Assembly: GCA_934120135.1 (NCBI GenBank)
Contig: CAKOTK010000002.1
Span: 62,001-126,000 of the forward strand
Direction: 5' to 3'
DNA: 64,000 bases
Source: an uncultured Clostridia bacterium
Lineage (GTDB): Bacteria > Bacillota > Clostridia > TANB77 > CAG-508
A program made the position numbers and the translations under genes. Position 1 is the stretch's first letter; each line of letters begins with the position of its first letter. This document shows, piece by piece, positions 49,877-60,034 of this stretch. A model generated the notes under the pieces. The model saw nothing but the letters and a program-made list of their open reading frames with translations. It searched no databases and was not told the origin of the DNA.

Positions 49877-52558
49877 ATGGGAAGTAAAAAGAAGCACTCA
49901 AGCGATACTAAACAATATAAAATAAAAAGAAGCAAAAAAGCAAATAAAGCAGATAAAATAAAAGTAAGAAAACATCCAGTATTAAAAAGAGTAATATTAA
50001 TATTTATAATATTAGTATTTTTATTAATACTTGTTGGAGGAGGAATTTTAGCAGGAATATTCTTTAGTGATAAATGGTCTATTACTAAAGAAGAATTGAT
50101 TTCTAGTGGCAATACTGAAGTGTATGATTCAGATGAAAAGCAAATAGCTATATTATCAGCTTCAGAAGGTAATGGAAATAGAAAAGTAATTACATTAGAC
50201 CAAATGGGTAAATATACAGCAAATGCATATATAGCAATAGAAGATAAAAGATTTTATGAACATTCAGGTGTTGATATTTTAAGAACAGCTAAAGCAACAA
50301 TAAGCTATGTGTTACGTAAAGGAAGTTCAGATGTTGGTGGAGGAAGCACAATAACTCAACAATTAGTAAAAAACATTATGAGAGATAAAGCAGACACTGG
50401 TACAGCAGGAATGGAAAGAAAAATACGTGAAATGTCAAGAGCATACAAGGTTGAAAGTATGTTGACTAAAAATCAAATAATAGAAAAATACTTAAACATT
50501 ATATTTATAGGTGGTAATGATCTTCACGGAGTAGAGTATGGGGCACAATACTATTTTGCAAAATCAGCAAAAGATTTAGATTTAGCAGAATCAGCATTTT
50601 TGGCAGGAATAAATGATGGACCTAATATGTATAATCCATATGGAGAAGAAGATAATAGTGAAAGAATAAAAGCAAGAACTAAACTAGTTTTAAGCTTTAT
50701 GAAAGAACAAAATAGAATTAGTGATGATCCTACTGAGGCAGAAAACCTATATAATGAAGCAGTAGAAAAAGTTGAAAAAGGTTTTGAGTTCAAAAAGGGA
50801 ACAATAGAGATTGGAAATATTTCATATTTTGTAAGTGAGGCTGTAAATAATGCTGCAAGAGACTTAGCAGAAGCAAAGGATATTGATTTTGCTGAAGCTA
50901 AGTCAATAATCCAATCAGGAGGCTACAAACTATATACTACACAAATAACTTCTATTCAAGAAACAGTACTTAAAGAAATGGCCAAAAAGCAATATGTTCA
51001 AACAAGGACAATAACAGTAAAAGATGAAGATGGAAAAAAAGTAAAAATAAAAGATCAAACACAAGCAGGGACAACAATTATTGACCACACAAATGGAAGA
51101 GTAGTAGCAATGGGAGGAGCTTTAGGAAGTGACCAAGGAACAAACATTAACTTTGCAACTATAACATCAAAACAAACAGGATCTTCAATTAAACCTTTAG
51201 TAAATATTGCACCAGGATTAGAAGAAAAAGCAATTACTGCTGCAACAGTATTTGATGATACACCAACTACTTTTAGAGGAAACTATTCACCTAAAAATGC
51301 TGTGTCATATTTAGGATTATGTACAGTTAGAAAAGCAATCGAAGTGTCATCTAATATTGTTAATATAAAAATAGCATATAATGTTGGAATAGATAAAGCG
51401 ATAGATTATTTACATGAGTTCGGACTTACTACTTATACAAAAGAAGATGATGCAGACATGAGCCTAGCAATTGGTGGAGCTTCACACAGTTCTAGCACAT
51501 TACAAATGGCAGCAGCATATGCAACCCTTGCAAATAAAGGAGTATATATAGAACCAACATTCTATACAAAACTAACTGACTCAGAAGGAAAAGTAATTGT
51601 TGAACCAAAACAAGAAACCAGAAGAGTTATATCAGAAGCAAATGCATTTATTATATCAGATATTTTAACAGATGTTGTTACAGGATATAGTGGAACTGCT
51701 AGTACATGTGCAATTTCTGGAATGGATGTAGCTTGTAAAACAGGAACAAGTGATGCAGACAAAAATGTATGGCTTTGTGGTTATACACCATATTATGCAG
51801 GAGCTACATGGTATGGATTTGATAGAGAAGAACATAGTTTAAATCAAATTTGGGCAGCAAGAAGTATTTGGGGCAATATAATGAAAGATGTTCACAAAAA
51901 CTTGCCTAAAAAACGTTTTGTAAAACCAGATGGAGTTGTTACAGTTACAGTATGTAAAGACAGTGGAAAAATAGCAACAAAGGAATGTACAAAAAAATAT
52001 ACAGAATATTTTACAAAAGGAAATGTACCAAAAGCATGTGATGGACACGAAACATTAAAAATTTGTAAAGAATCTGGAAAAATTGCAACAGAATACTGCT
52101 TAGATACTGAAGAAAAAGTATATACAGCAAAACCAGAAAAAGAAAACAACAGTAACTGGGTTAGCAAAAAAAAGGATAGATATAAAATACCAACAGAAAA
52201 GTGTACTATACATACAGAAGAAACAAGTAGTATAGTGATACCTAATTTAATAGGAAAAACAGAAGCTGAGGCTAAGGTGGCTTTAGCAGGATTAAATGTC
52301 CAAGTAATTTATGAAACACATGGAGAACAAGCAAATGGAATAGTTATAAAACAAAGTTTAACAGAAGGAACTAAGGTTGTAAAAGGTGTAAGTATAGTAA
52401 TTACAGTAAATAAAGTAAGCACAACGCCTCCACCGACTCCAGAAAAACCAAATACAAATACGGAAACTCCAAGTGGAAATACAGAAACTCCAAGTACAAA
52501 CAATGAAACTTCAACAGGAGGAAATACAACCAGTCCATCTTCAAATACAACAAATTAA
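49877..52558 (+). CDS. Class A penicillin-binding protein (PBP1a type) with a PASTA domain
   Basis: 893 residues from ATG 49877 behind AAGGGAGGA. Basic cytoplasmic tail, one span (VILIFIILVFLLILVGGGILAGI), glycosyltransferase with AIEDKRFYEHSGVDILRTAKA and GGGSTITQQLVKN, transpeptidase with SSIKP (SxxK), SSN and KTGTSD, then Cys-rich strands (VCKDSGKIATKECTKKY, KICKESGKIATEYC) and one PASTA domain (IPNLIGKTEAEAKVALAGL). It ends in a Thr/Asn/Pro tail. It polymerises and cross-links peptidoglycan. The Cys-containing repeats before PASTA are typical for clostridial class A enzymes. Confidence 0.94.
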   Translation: MGSKKKHSSDTKQYKIKRSKKANKADKIKVRKHPVLKRVILIFIILVFLLILVGGGILAGIFFSDKWSITKEELISSGNTEVYDSDEKQIAILSASEGNGNRKVITLDQMGKYTANAYIAIEDKRFYEHSGVDILRTAKATISYVLRKGSSDVGGGSTITQQLVKNIMRDKADTGTAGMERKIREMSRAYKVESMLTKNQIIEKYLNIIFIGGNDLHGVEYGAQYYFAKSAKDLDLAESAFLAGINDGPNMYNPYGEEDNSERIKARTKLVLSFMKEQNRISDDPTEAENLYNEAVEKVEKGFEFKKGTIEIGNISYFVSEAVNNAARDLAEAKDIDFAEAKSIIQSGGYKLYTTQITSIQETVLKEMAKKQYVQTRTITVKDEDGKKVKIKDQTQAGTTIIDHTNGRVVAMGGALGSDQGTNINFATITSKQTGSSIKPLVNIAPGLEEKAITAATVFDDTPTTFRGNYSPKNAVSYLGLCTVRKAIEVSSNIVNIKIAYNVGIDKAIDYLHEFGLTTYTKEDDADMSLAIGGASHSSSTLQMAAAYATLANKGVYIEPTFYTKLTDSEGKVIVEPKQETRRVISEANAFIISDILTDVVTGYSGTASTCAISGMDVACKTGTSDADKNVWLCGYTPYYAGATWYGFDREEHSLNQIWAARSIWGNIMKDVHKNLPKKRFVKPDGVVTVTVCKDSGKIATKECTKKYTEYFTKGNVPKACDGHETLKICKESGKIATEYCLDTEEKVYTAKPEKENNSNWVSKKKDRYKIPTEKCTIHTEETSSIVIPNLIGKTEAEAKVALAGLNVQVIYETHGEQANGIVIKQSLTEGTKVVKGVSIVITVNKVSTTPPPTPEKPNTNTETPSGNTETPSTNNETSTGGNTTSPSSNTTN

Positions 52559-52570
52559 AGGGGGATTTTT

Positions 52571-53971
52571 ATGCCAGTACAATTATATAATACATTAACA
52601 AGAACAAAAGAAGAATTTAAACCATTAGAAGGAAATACAGTCCGTATGTACTCATGCGGACCTACAGTATATAGCTTTGCACATATAGGAAACTTTAGAG
52701 CATATGTTTTTATGGATACTCTAAGAAGAGTATTACAATACAATGGATATGACTTAAAACATGTAATGAATATTACAGATGTAGGACACTTAGAGTCAGA
52801 TGCTGATGAGGGTGAAGACAAAATGGAGAAAGCAGCAAGAAAAGAAAACAAAGACCCTTATGAAATAGCTAATTTTTATACACATAAATTTTTCATAGAT
52901 ATGGAAAGACTTAATATAGAAAGACCAGAAATTATTGCAAAAGCAACAGACCATATTCAAGAAATGCTTGAATTTGTTCAAGGATTAATCAAAAATGGAT
53001 ATGCATATGAAACAAGCAAAGGAATATATTTTGATATTTCAAAATTAGATAAATATCCAGTATTATCAAATCGTAAACTAGATGAACAAATTGCAGGAGC
53101 AAGAGTTGACGTAGATACAGAAAAAAGAAATCCATATGATTTTGCATTATGGATTAAAGCACCAGAAAACCATATTATGAAATGGGAAAGCCCATGGGGA
53201 TTATCATACCCAGGTTGGCATATAGAATGCTCTGCAATGGGTAGAAAATATCTAGGAGACCAATTTGATATACACACAGGTGGAATAGACCACATACCAA
53301 CACACCATGAAAACGAAATTGCGCAAAGCAAAGGTTTAACTGGTAAAGTTCCAGCAAAAACTTGGATGCATGTTGAATTCTTACAAGTTGATGGTGGAAA
53401 AATGTCAAAATCTTTAGGGAATACATACACGCTAGATCAATTACAAGAAAAAGGAATAGAGCCATTAGCATATAAATTATTTTGCTTTACAGCACATTAT
53501 CGTACAAAGCTAAACTTTACATTTGATACAGCATTAGCAACACAAAAAGCATTAATGCGTTTAAGAGAAGGTTTTGTAAAACATCAAGAAGGAACAGAAA
53601 ATATAGCTGAACAAGAAATAAAAGAATATGAAAATAAATTTTTGGAAACAATAAATGATGATTTGAATATGCCAGCAGCTATGGGAATTGTGTGGGAAAT
53701 AGTAAGAAATGAGCATAAATCAAAACAATTTGCAGAACTTTTACTAAAATTTGATAAAGTATTAGGATTAGATTTAGAAAACAGCAAAAAGTATTTAGAA
53801 GAAAGCAAAAATGTAGAATTACCACAAGAAATTCAAGAATTATTAGAAAAAAGAAAACAAGCAAGAGCAGATAAGAATTGGGCTTTATCAGATGAAATTA
53901 GAGACAACTTAAAAGAAAAAGGATATGCGGTAAAAGATACCAAAGATGGTATGACAGTAGAAAAGATATAA
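52571..53971 (+). CDS. cysS: Cysteine--tRNA ligase
   Basis: 466 residues: MYSCGPTVYSFAHIGNFRAYVF includes the zinc Cys and the HIGN signature, WESPWGLSYPGWHIECSAM the second zinc part, HHENEIAQSKG the zinc His pair and GGKMSKSLGN the KMSKS loop. The C-terminal anticodon-binding helices (KRKQARADKNWALSDEIRDNLKEKGYAVKDTKDG) are complete. It follows the PBP gene by 12 bases. Confidence 0.97.
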   Translation: MPVQLYNTLTRTKEEFKPLEGNTVRMYSCGPTVYSFAHIGNFRAYVFMDTLRRVLQYNGYDLKHVMNITDVGHLESDADEGEDKMEKAARKENKDPYEIANFYTHKFFIDMERLNIERPEIIAKATDHIQEMLEFVQGLIKNGYAYETSKGIYFDISKLDKYPVLSNRKLDEQIAGARVDVDTEKRNPYDFALWIKAPENHIMKWESPWGLSYPGWHIECSAMGRKYLGDQFDIHTGGIDHIPTHHENEIAQSKGLTGKVPAKTWMHVEFLQVDGGKMSKSLGNTYTLDQLQEKGIEPLAYKLFCFTAHYRTKLNFTFDTALATQKALMRLREGFVKHQEGTENIAEQEIKEYENKFLETINDDLNMPAAMGIVWEIVRNEHKSKQFAELLLKFDKVLGLDLENSKKYLEESKNVELPQEIQELLEKRKQARADKNWALSDEIRDNLKEKGYAVKDTKDGMTVEKI

Positions 53972-53986
53972 ATAAGGAGAATTAGA

Positions 53987-55063
53987 GTGGAAGAAGAAGT
54001 AAAAATTTCATTTTGGAAAAAATTAAAAACCAGTATATTTGGATTAGAAGATTATAAAAAGTTAGTAGTACAAAAAACTAGTAAAACAATATCATATATA
54101 GTTATATTAATGTTAATTTTTACTTTCTTCTTAACCTTAGCTATTACATACCGTTTTAGTGGAACAGTAAATAAAGTAAAGCAATATATAGATCAAAATA
54201 TCGAAACACTTAACTTTAATAATGGAAAAATATCTATTATTCAAAAAGAAAACAATGTAATTAGTACGGACAAGTTATTTGACGGAAAAGTTATTATAGA
54301 TACAACAGAAAATTTGACAAATGAGCAGATAAGCAAATATGAAGAAGAGATAAAGAATTATTATAATGGAGTTGTAGTTCTACAAGATAAAATAATACTA
54401 AAAACTAATATGGCTAGTGTATTAACAACTATTTCGGTAAAAGATATTACAGACCAACTTAACATAGTAAAATTTGAAAAACAAGACTTAATGAACTTTT
54501 TATCTGGTAATAATGTATATAAAATATATATTGCATTTTATGTAGTTATGTTTATTTATTTGTTTGTAGTATATTTATCAACAGTATTATTAGATGCAAT
54601 TCTATATTCATTTATAGGCTGTATAACTGGAATACTTTCTAACTTAAGAATAAGATTTAGAAATGTATACAATATTGCAATATATAGTTTAACATTGCCA
54701 ATAATATTAAATCTGATCTATATGATTGTAAATATTTTAACAGGATATACTATAAAATACTTTGATGTTTTATATATGGCAATAACTTGTATTTATGTTA
54801 TAGCAGCAATATTAATAATTAGATCAGACATAATAAAACAACAAATAGAGCTTTCTAAAATTATGCAAGAACAAGAAAAAGTAAGACAAGAAATGGAAGA
54901 AAAAGAAAGACAAAAAAAGGAAGAGGAAGAAAAAGAGAGAATACGCAAAAAAGACGAGAAAGAAAGACAAGAGAAAAAGAAAAAATCAGGAAACAAAAAG
55001 GCACCTAAAGAAAAAGGAGATACGCCAGAACCACAGGCTAATATCAAAACAGAGGAATTATAA
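53987..55063 (+). CDS. DUF1189 family membrane protein
   Basis: 358 residues with a GTG start at 53987 behind AAGGAG. WKKLKTSIFGLEDYKKLVVQKTSKTISYIVILMLIF opens with the first span; further spans lie at about 180-205, 212-245 and 265-285 (FYVVMFIYLFVVYLSTVLL, IAIYSLTLPIILNLIYMIV, ITCIYVIAAILII). A highly charged coiled tail (KERQKKEEEEKERIRKKDEK) follows. The layout matches DUF1189 proteins, whose role is not known; in some bacteria they cluster with envelope genes. It is co-transcribed with cysS and ftsH. Confidence 0.75.
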   Translation: MEEEVKISFWKKLKTSIFGLEDYKKLVVQKTSKTISYIVILMLIFTFFLTLAITYRFSGTVNKVKQYIDQNIETLNFNNGKISIIQKENNVISTDKLFDGKVIIDTTENLTNEQISKYEEEIKNYYNGVVVLQDKIILKTNMASVLTTISVKDITDQLNIVKFEKQDLMNFLSGNNVYKIYIAFYVVMFIYLFVVYLSTVLLDAILYSFIGCITGILSNLRIRFRNVYNIAIYSLTLPIILNLIYMIVNILTGYTIKYFDVLYMAITCIYVIAAILIIRSDIIKQQIELSKIMQEQEKVRQEMEEKERQKKEEEEKERIRKKDEKERQEKKKKSGNKKAPKEKGDTPEPQANIKTEEL

Positions 55064-55075
55064 AGGAGAATCATA

Positions 55076-56875
55076 ATGGATAATGAAAACAAGCAAAAGG
55101 AAAAGAAAAAATCATCAAAGATTTATTATATAATTGCATGCATTGTATTACTTATAGCAGTAATAATAACAAGCATATTCTTAATAAATTCTAAAAAAGA
55201 GAATGAGGATAAAATTATTAGCTACACAGACCTTATAAAACAGATTGACGAGGGAAAAATTGAAAAGGTTGAAATGACAGTTGGAAGTACTTCTATTAAA
55301 GTGAAACTAAAAGATATAGAAGAAGAAAAAGGAGCAATTGTACCAAACACACAAGCTTTTATAGAATTGATTCAAGAGAAAACTTTACAGGGAAATGCAA
55401 TAGAGTTAATTCAAAAACAACAAAACGTGTTTTATACAGCTTTCCAATACCTATTTTCACTATTGCCAACAATACTCTTACTAGTGTTATTTGTAGCAGT
55501 ATTTAAAATGCAAGGCTTAGGTGATAAAGGAAAAGTTTATGATGCAGAGACAACAAAGTCAAAAATAAAGTTTAATGATGTTGCAGGTTTAGATGAAGAA
55601 AAAAATGAAATGATAGAAATAGTTGACTTCTTAAAAGAACCTAAAAAATTTTATGAAATGGGTGCAAAAATCCCTAGAGGTGTATTACTTTGTGGACAAC
55701 CAGGTACAGGTAAAACTTTAATTGCAAAAGCAATTGCAGGAGAAGCAAAAGTTCCATTTATATCAATGAGTGGTTCTGAATTTATAGAAATGTTTGCAGG
55801 TTTAGGAGCATCAAGAGTTAGAAAATTATTTGAAAAAGCTAAAAAAATTGCACCATGTATAGTATTTATAGACGAAATAGATGCTATTGGTTCAAGAAGA
55901 GCAAATGGAAGTGGAGCTGAAACAGAAAACAACCAAACTTTAAATCAATTGTTAGTTGAAATGGACGGATTTGATACAGAAGAAACAATTATAGTTTTAG
56001 CTGCAACAAATAGACCAGAAATGTTAGACAAAGCATTACTAAGACCAGGCAGATTTGACAGACAAATTACAATAGCACTTCCAGATATGAAAGGTAGAGA
56101 GGAAATACTAAAAATCCATGCAAAAGACAAAAAGTTTGCAGACAATGTTAGTATGAAAGATATTGCAGGAGATACAGCAGGATTTACAGGAGCTGAACTT
56201 GCAAATATTTTAAATGAAGCGGCAATTATTGCTACAATAAAAAAACATGAAGCAATAACTCAAAATGATATTGAAGAAGCTGTTAAAAAAGTGACAGTTG
56301 GACTAGAAAAGCAAAGCAGAGTAATATCAGAAAAAGATAAAAGACTTACAGCTTTCCATGAAGCAGGACATGCTATAGTAAGTAGTCAATTAGAAACACA
56401 AAAAGATATAAAAGAAGTATCAATTATACCTCGTGGAGTTGCAGGTGGCTACACAATGTACAAAACTAATGAGGATAAATACTATATTTCAAAAACAGAA
56501 ATGGAAGAGAAACTAATTGCATTACTTGGTGGTAGAGCAGCAGAAAAATTAGTACTAAATGATATTTCTACAGGTGCAAGTAATGATATTGAAGTAGCAA
56601 CACAAATTGCAAAAGATATGATTATAAAATATGGAATGAGTGATAACTTAGGACCAATTTCAATAAATACAGAAAAAGACCCATATGAATTACAACTATT
56701 AGGAGAAAAATTTGGAGACGCAATTGGTGCAGAAGTTAAAATAATGTTAGATACAGCATATGCAAAAGCACAAACAATATTAACAAATAATATGGACAAA
56801 CTACATGCTGTAGCAGAAGTTTTAATACAAAAAGAAGTCATCTCAGCAGAAGAATTTGAAGAAATAATTAAATAA
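55076..56875 (+). CDS. ftsH: ATP-dependent zinc metalloprotease FtsH
   Basis: 599 residues. Two spans (YYIIACIVLLIAVIITSIFLI and FSLLPTILLLVLFVAVFKM) flank the outer loop. AAA domain: FNDVAGLDEEKNEMIEIVDFL, LLCGQPGTGKTLIAKAIAGEA, CIVFIDEIDAIGSRR, with the second region of homology LRPGRFDRQITI. The protease has HEAGHAI and the distal zinc ligand in ASNDIEVATQIAKDMIIKYGMS. It degrades membrane and regulatory proteins. SPFH proteins, one of which lies at 12839, often control FtsH. The pore loop differs slightly from consensus (MFAGLGASRVR for MFVGVGASRVR). Confidence 0.96.
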   Translation: MDNENKQKEKKKSSKIYYIIACIVLLIAVIITSIFLINSKKENEDKIISYTDLIKQIDEGKIEKVEMTVGSTSIKVKLKDIEEEKGAIVPNTQAFIELIQEKTLQGNAIELIQKQQNVFYTAFQYLFSLLPTILLLVLFVAVFKMQGLGDKGKVYDAETTKSKIKFNDVAGLDEEKNEMIEIVDFLKEPKKFYEMGAKIPRGVLLCGQPGTGKTLIAKAIAGEAKVPFISMSGSEFIEMFAGLGASRVRKLFEKAKKIAPCIVFIDEIDAIGSRRANGSGAETENNQTLNQLLVEMDGFDTEETIIVLAATNRPEMLDKALLRPGRFDRQITIALPDMKGREEILKIHAKDKKFADNVSMKDIAGDTAGFTGAELANILNEAAIIATIKKHEAITQNDIEEAVKKVTVGLEKQSRVISEKDKRLTAFHEAGHAIVSSQLETQKDIKEVSIIPRGVAGGYTMYKTNEDKYYISKTEMEEKLIALLGGRAAEKLVLNDISTGASNDIEVATQIAKDMIIKYGMSDNLGPISINTEKDPYELQLLGEKFGDAIGAEVKIMLDTAYAKAQTILTNNMDKLHAVAEVLIQKEVISAEEFEEIIK

Positions 56876-56878
56876 AAA

Positions 56879-56922
56879 AATATAGGTGTTGATATAGGAC
56901 TATATCAACACCTATTATTTAT
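56879..56922. terminator. Bidirectional terminator after ftsH
   Basis: ATAGGTGTTGATAT and ATATCAACACCTAT form a 14-bp stem between convergent genes. Confidence 0.88.
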
Positions 56923-56931
56923 ACAATATTT

Positions 56932-57786
56932 TTAAATTGGCACGTTTTTTTTATTCAAATAATTTAAAATACCTGCATCAGTCTTAAAACAAAATTTCAA
57001 AGAACAGCTACAAAGCTGTTGGTACTTATATTTAAACTTTTTATTGATTTCTCTGTCTCCGTATTTTCCGTCACCAATAATAGGATAACCAATATAAGCT
57101 AAATGAGCTCTTATTTGGTGAGTCTTACCAGTGTGCAAATTAACATCCAACAAGCTCGTATTATTCTTATTATTACAACTAATTACCTTATATGAAGTAA
57201 TAATTTTTTCATACCCTTTTTTAGGAATATCAGAAATATATACTAAAGATTTTTTTGCATCTTTAAAAAGATATGCAGTTAACGTATCTTCTTTTTTACA
57301 AGGAATACCATAAACTAAAGCCCTATAATGCTTTTCAATTTCACGATTTTTGAATTTATCTAACAAAATATTTAAAGCCTCTTCATTTTTGGCAAACAAA
57401 ACTAATCCAGTAGTATTTCTATCTAAACGATGGCAAGGAAAGATAGAAGTACTGTTATAATATTTACAAAGTTCAGTAGTTAAGCTGTTCTCACCAACTA
57501 CTTCAATTTCAGCAGGTTTGTTTACAATGACAATATTATCATCTTCATAAATAATATCAATGTTAAAATTTTTGTCCTTGAATAATTGCTCGTCAGGAAT
57601 AAATACTTTTATAACATCACCTGAATGTATAATAACATTATCAGAAACTCTAGTGTCATTTACTCTAATGTCTTTCTTACGCAAAGCTTTATATAAAGTA
57701 TTAAGCTTAAGTCCATCAAAACTATCTAATAAAAAACTATTCAATTTCTTTCCATCATATTTTTTATCAACTATAATCTCTTTCAT
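56932..57786 (-). CDS. RluA family 23S rRNA pseudouridine synthase
   Basis: 284 residues from ATG 57786; the longer frame upstream overlaps the divergent promoter region and is unlikely. N-terminal S4 domain (DGKKLNSFLLDSFDGLKLNT, KDIRVNDTRVSDNVIIHSGD), then the catalytic part with IVNKPAEIEV, PCHRLDRNTTGLVLFAKN carrying the catalytic Asp, and LHTGKTHQIRAHLAYIGYPIIGDGKYG. This is the RluA/RluC/RluD branch; the exact uridine is not determinable. It stands alone on the minus strand. Confidence 0.9.
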   Translation of the reverse strand: MKEIIVDKKYDGKKLNSFLLDSFDGLKLNTLYKALRKKDIRVNDTRVSDNVIIHSGDVIKVFIPDEQLFKDKNFNIDIIYEDDNIVIVNKPAEIEVVGENSLTTELCKYYNSTSIFPCHRLDRNTTGLVLFAKNEEALNILLDKFKNREIEKHYRALVYGIPCKKEDTLTAYLFKDAKKSLVYISDIPKKGYEKIITSYKVISCNNKNNTSLLDVNLHTGKTHQIRAHLAYIGYPIIGDGKYGDREINKKFKYKYQQLCSCSLKFCFKTDAGILNYLNKKNVPI

Positions 57787-57877
57787 ATGTTCTAGTATAC
57801 ACTTTTTCGTATGCAATGTCAAAAAAGTAACCAAAAAAATTACAAAGCATAAAATAGAGCAAAAGGAGAAAGTGCAA

Positions 57878-58231
57878 ATGTTAGACTTTATATTTAAAGG
57901 AATAGTGTGGGTGTTAGCAATATATGGTTTAATAGAACTCATAAAAACCATAATTTATACATATACATATACAAACCTAAAATCAAATGGAATTTATATA
58001 ATAGTAGCTGTAAAAAATCAAGCTAATCAAATAGAAGGCTTTATAAGAACAACATTATTTAGAATAATATATGGAAAAGAAGAAAATATAAAAAATGTAA
58101 TTGCAGTTGATTTGGATTCTACTGATGAAACTAAGAAAATATTAGAAAAATTAAGCAATGAATATGAAAATATAAAAGTATCAAATTGGAAGGAATGCAA
58201 AGAAATATTTGATAATATAGATAATGTATAA
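57878..58231 (+). CDS. Small membrane-anchored protein resembling the start of a family 2 glycosyltransferase
   Basis: 117 residues from ATG 57878 behind AAAGGAGAAAG; the frame is open further upstream but through the antisense strand of the neighbouring gene. One N-terminal span (FIFKGIVWVLAIYGLIELI) is followed by IYIIVAVKNQANQIEGFIRTTLF and VIAVDLDSTDETKKILEKL, which look like the nucleotide-sugar fold of GT2 enzymes (AVDLDSTDET for the DDGSTDxT motif). The protein is too short to be a transferase, and I know similar short ORFs only as uncharacterised. A truncated gene or an independent small protein are both possible. Confidence 0.6.
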   Translation: MLDFIFKGIVWVLAIYGLIELIKTIIYTYTYTNLKSNGIYIIVAVKNQANQIEGFIRTTLFRIIYGKEENIKNVIAVDLDSTDETKKILEKLSNEYENIKVSNWKECKEIFDNIDNV

Positions 58232-58238
58232 AAAATAT

Positions 58239-58288
58239 AAATACACTTTAAATTATTATAAAATAAATAATTTAAAGTGTATTTTAAA
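58239..58288 (+). terminator. Terminator after the small membrane protein gene
   Basis: AATACACTTTAAATTATT and its complement (58269-58286) make a long stem with a T run. Confidence 0.85.
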
Positions 58289-58355
58289 GTATTACAATTA
58301 TAGAAAACTACTTACGGAAACAAGAAAATCAAGTACAAAAAAATGGAAAAATTTG

Positions 58356-58384
58356 TTTACAAAGTAATAGAAATATGATATAAT
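58356..58384 (+). promoter_or_regulatory. Promoter of the surface protein/sortase locus
   Basis: TTTACA (58356-58361), 17 bases, TATAAT (58379-58384), about 45 bases before the sorting-signal protein gene. Confidence 0.75.
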
Positions 58385-58429
58385 GCGATTACTCATTAAG
58401 AGAAAAAAGTTTTTTATGGAGGGAAAAAT

Positions 58430-59407
58430 ATGAAAAGGGCTTCAACCAAGAAAATAATGTTATCTGCATTACTAACAATTATAATAATAACATTATTTCA
58501 AAGTTTTTCATTTGCAAAAAGTGAAAACTTACAAATGATAAAAAAAGGAGAAAAAGAGTACATAATTTATGTTTCAAATTTACTAAATAGCAAATTTGAA
58601 TTTGCATTTGCAAACAAAAAAGACGAAATTGAATCAAATCTTAATTTCTATGATTCAGCTATTGATGCATCAGAAAATGGCAACAATATAGCATATATTG
58701 ATGAAACAATTTATAACACATATTTTGATGGAAAAGCTGAAACTTTTTTATGGGTAAAAGGCACAGAAATTAAAGGAGAAAAAGTAGTTTTAGCTGATGC
58801 ATTAACAGAAGAAAATATTCAAGAAATCAACAAAACAACTAAGAAAATTGCTATCAAAATTGGCAATGAAACAAAAACAGAAAAAAATGAGGAAGGAACA
58901 GAAGTTACATATACAAAAGGTATAATAATAATTGACGACAATTCAGATACAAAATACCTATATAATATGGTACCAGTTAAAGCAGGAACAGAGGAAGCTG
59001 AGCTAGCAAACTTAGCAACTGAGATGAATAATTTAACAAACAAAAACATATTTGAAAAATTATCTATATATAGTCAGTTTAAAGATATATATGAAAAACT
59101 TATACCTGCTGAAGGTTGGAAAGATGTAGAATCAAAAACAATCAAACAACCACAAGAATCAAAAAAAGGTGATAAATACTTAGTTTGGTTAAAAGCTGAT
59201 ACCACAATAGATCTTCAAATTATGACATCTAGTGAAGAATACAAAGAAAACGAAAAAACAGAAAACGTAATTGTAAAAGAAGTAACTAAAATGCCAGTTA
59301 CAGGTGAAAGCTTAGTTTTATATATTGTAGCAACTGTATTACTTGTACTAATTGTTACAATAGTAATTTTAAAAGTAAAAAATAAAAATTCAGATAAAAA
59401 TGAGTAA
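58430..59407 (+). CDS. Secreted protein with LPXTG-like sorting signal
   Basis: 325 residues. A signal peptide (KIMLSALLTIIIITLFQSFSFA) starts the protein. The C-terminus is a sorting signal: MPVTG in place of LPxTG at residues about 287-291, a hydrophobic stretch (LVLYIVATVLLVLIVTIVIL) and a basic tail (KVKNKNSDKNE). The body is Lys/Glu rich with ILADALTEENI-like and FLWVKGTEIKGEKVVLADAL segments and matches no fold I know. The sortase gene begins three bases after the stop, so this is very likely its substrate, anchored to the wall. Confidence 0.82.
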   Translation: MKRASTKKIMLSALLTIIIITLFQSFSFAKSENLQMIKKGEKEYIIYVSNLLNSKFEFAFANKKDEIESNLNFYDSAIDASENGNNIAYIDETIYNTYFDGKAETFLWVKGTEIKGEKVVLADALTEENIQEINKTTKKIAIKIGNETKTEKNEEGTEVTYTKGIIIIDDNSDTKYLYNMVPVKAGTEEAELANLATEMNNLTNKNIFEKLSIYSQFKDIYEKLIPAEGWKDVESKTIKQPQESKKGDKYLVWLKADTTIDLQIMTSSEEYKENEKTENVIVKEVTKMPVTGESLVLYIVATVLLVLIVTIVILKVKNKNSDKNE

Positions 59408-59410
59408 GGT

Positions 59411-60007
59411 ATGAAAAAAATAATATATAATATAACTTTAGTAATATTAGCTGTCACTTTCTTAGCAGTTGTATCAGTTATTGTTACTAAACGTACAAAT
59501 AACCAAATAAAAGAAAAAGAATTAACTAATGCAGTTTTAGATATCAAAGTAAAGATTGAAGAAAACAAATCAGCAGTAGTTAATACCACTAAAAAAGTCG
59601 AAACCAAATATAAAGGATATAATGTGGCAGGAATAATAAAAATTCCAAAAATTAACATTGAATATCCAATTATAGATCAAACAAATGATACAACAATGGC
59701 ATTATCAATTACAAAATTTTGGGGGAATAATGTCAATGATGTGGGCAACTTTACAATGGCAGGTCATAATTATTTTGACGGAACAATGTTCAGTAGTACA
59801 AACAAACTAAAAATAGGGGATGTCATTGAAATGACAGATTTAGATGGATACACTATTGAATATGAAGTATTTGATAAATATGTTACTGACCCAAATGATA
59901 TAAACTGCGTAAAAAGTGTTAAAGAAAATACGAGAGAAATTACTCTCATAACTTGCATTAACGGAAGAAGCAATAGGCTTATAGTAAAAGCAAGACAAAA
60001 TATATAA
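59411..60007 (+). CDS. Class D type sortase
   Basis: 198 residues. One N-terminal span (ITLVILAVTFLAVVSVIV) precedes the sortase barrel: GIIKIPKINIEYPIIDQTND, NFTMAGHNYFDGTMF with the active His, and ITLITCINGRSNRLIVKA with the active Cys and Arg. Size and sequence suit class D of Firmicutes. It cleaves the sorting signal and joins the protein to peptidoglycan. Placed between its presumed substrates, the MPVTG protein upstream and the giant adhesin downstream. Confidence 0.92.
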   Translation: MKKIIYNITLVILAVTFLAVVSVIVTKRTNNQIKEKELTNAVLDIKVKIEENKSAVVNTTKKVETKYKGYNVAGIIKIPKINIEYPIIDQTNDTTMALSITKFWGNNVNDVGNFTMAGHNYFDGTMFSSTNKLKIGDVIEMTDLDGYTIEYEVFDKYVTDPNDINCVKSVKENTREITLITCINGRSNRLIVKARQNI

Positions 60008-60034
60008 AATTTGGTAAAAAGGGGGCACCAAAAA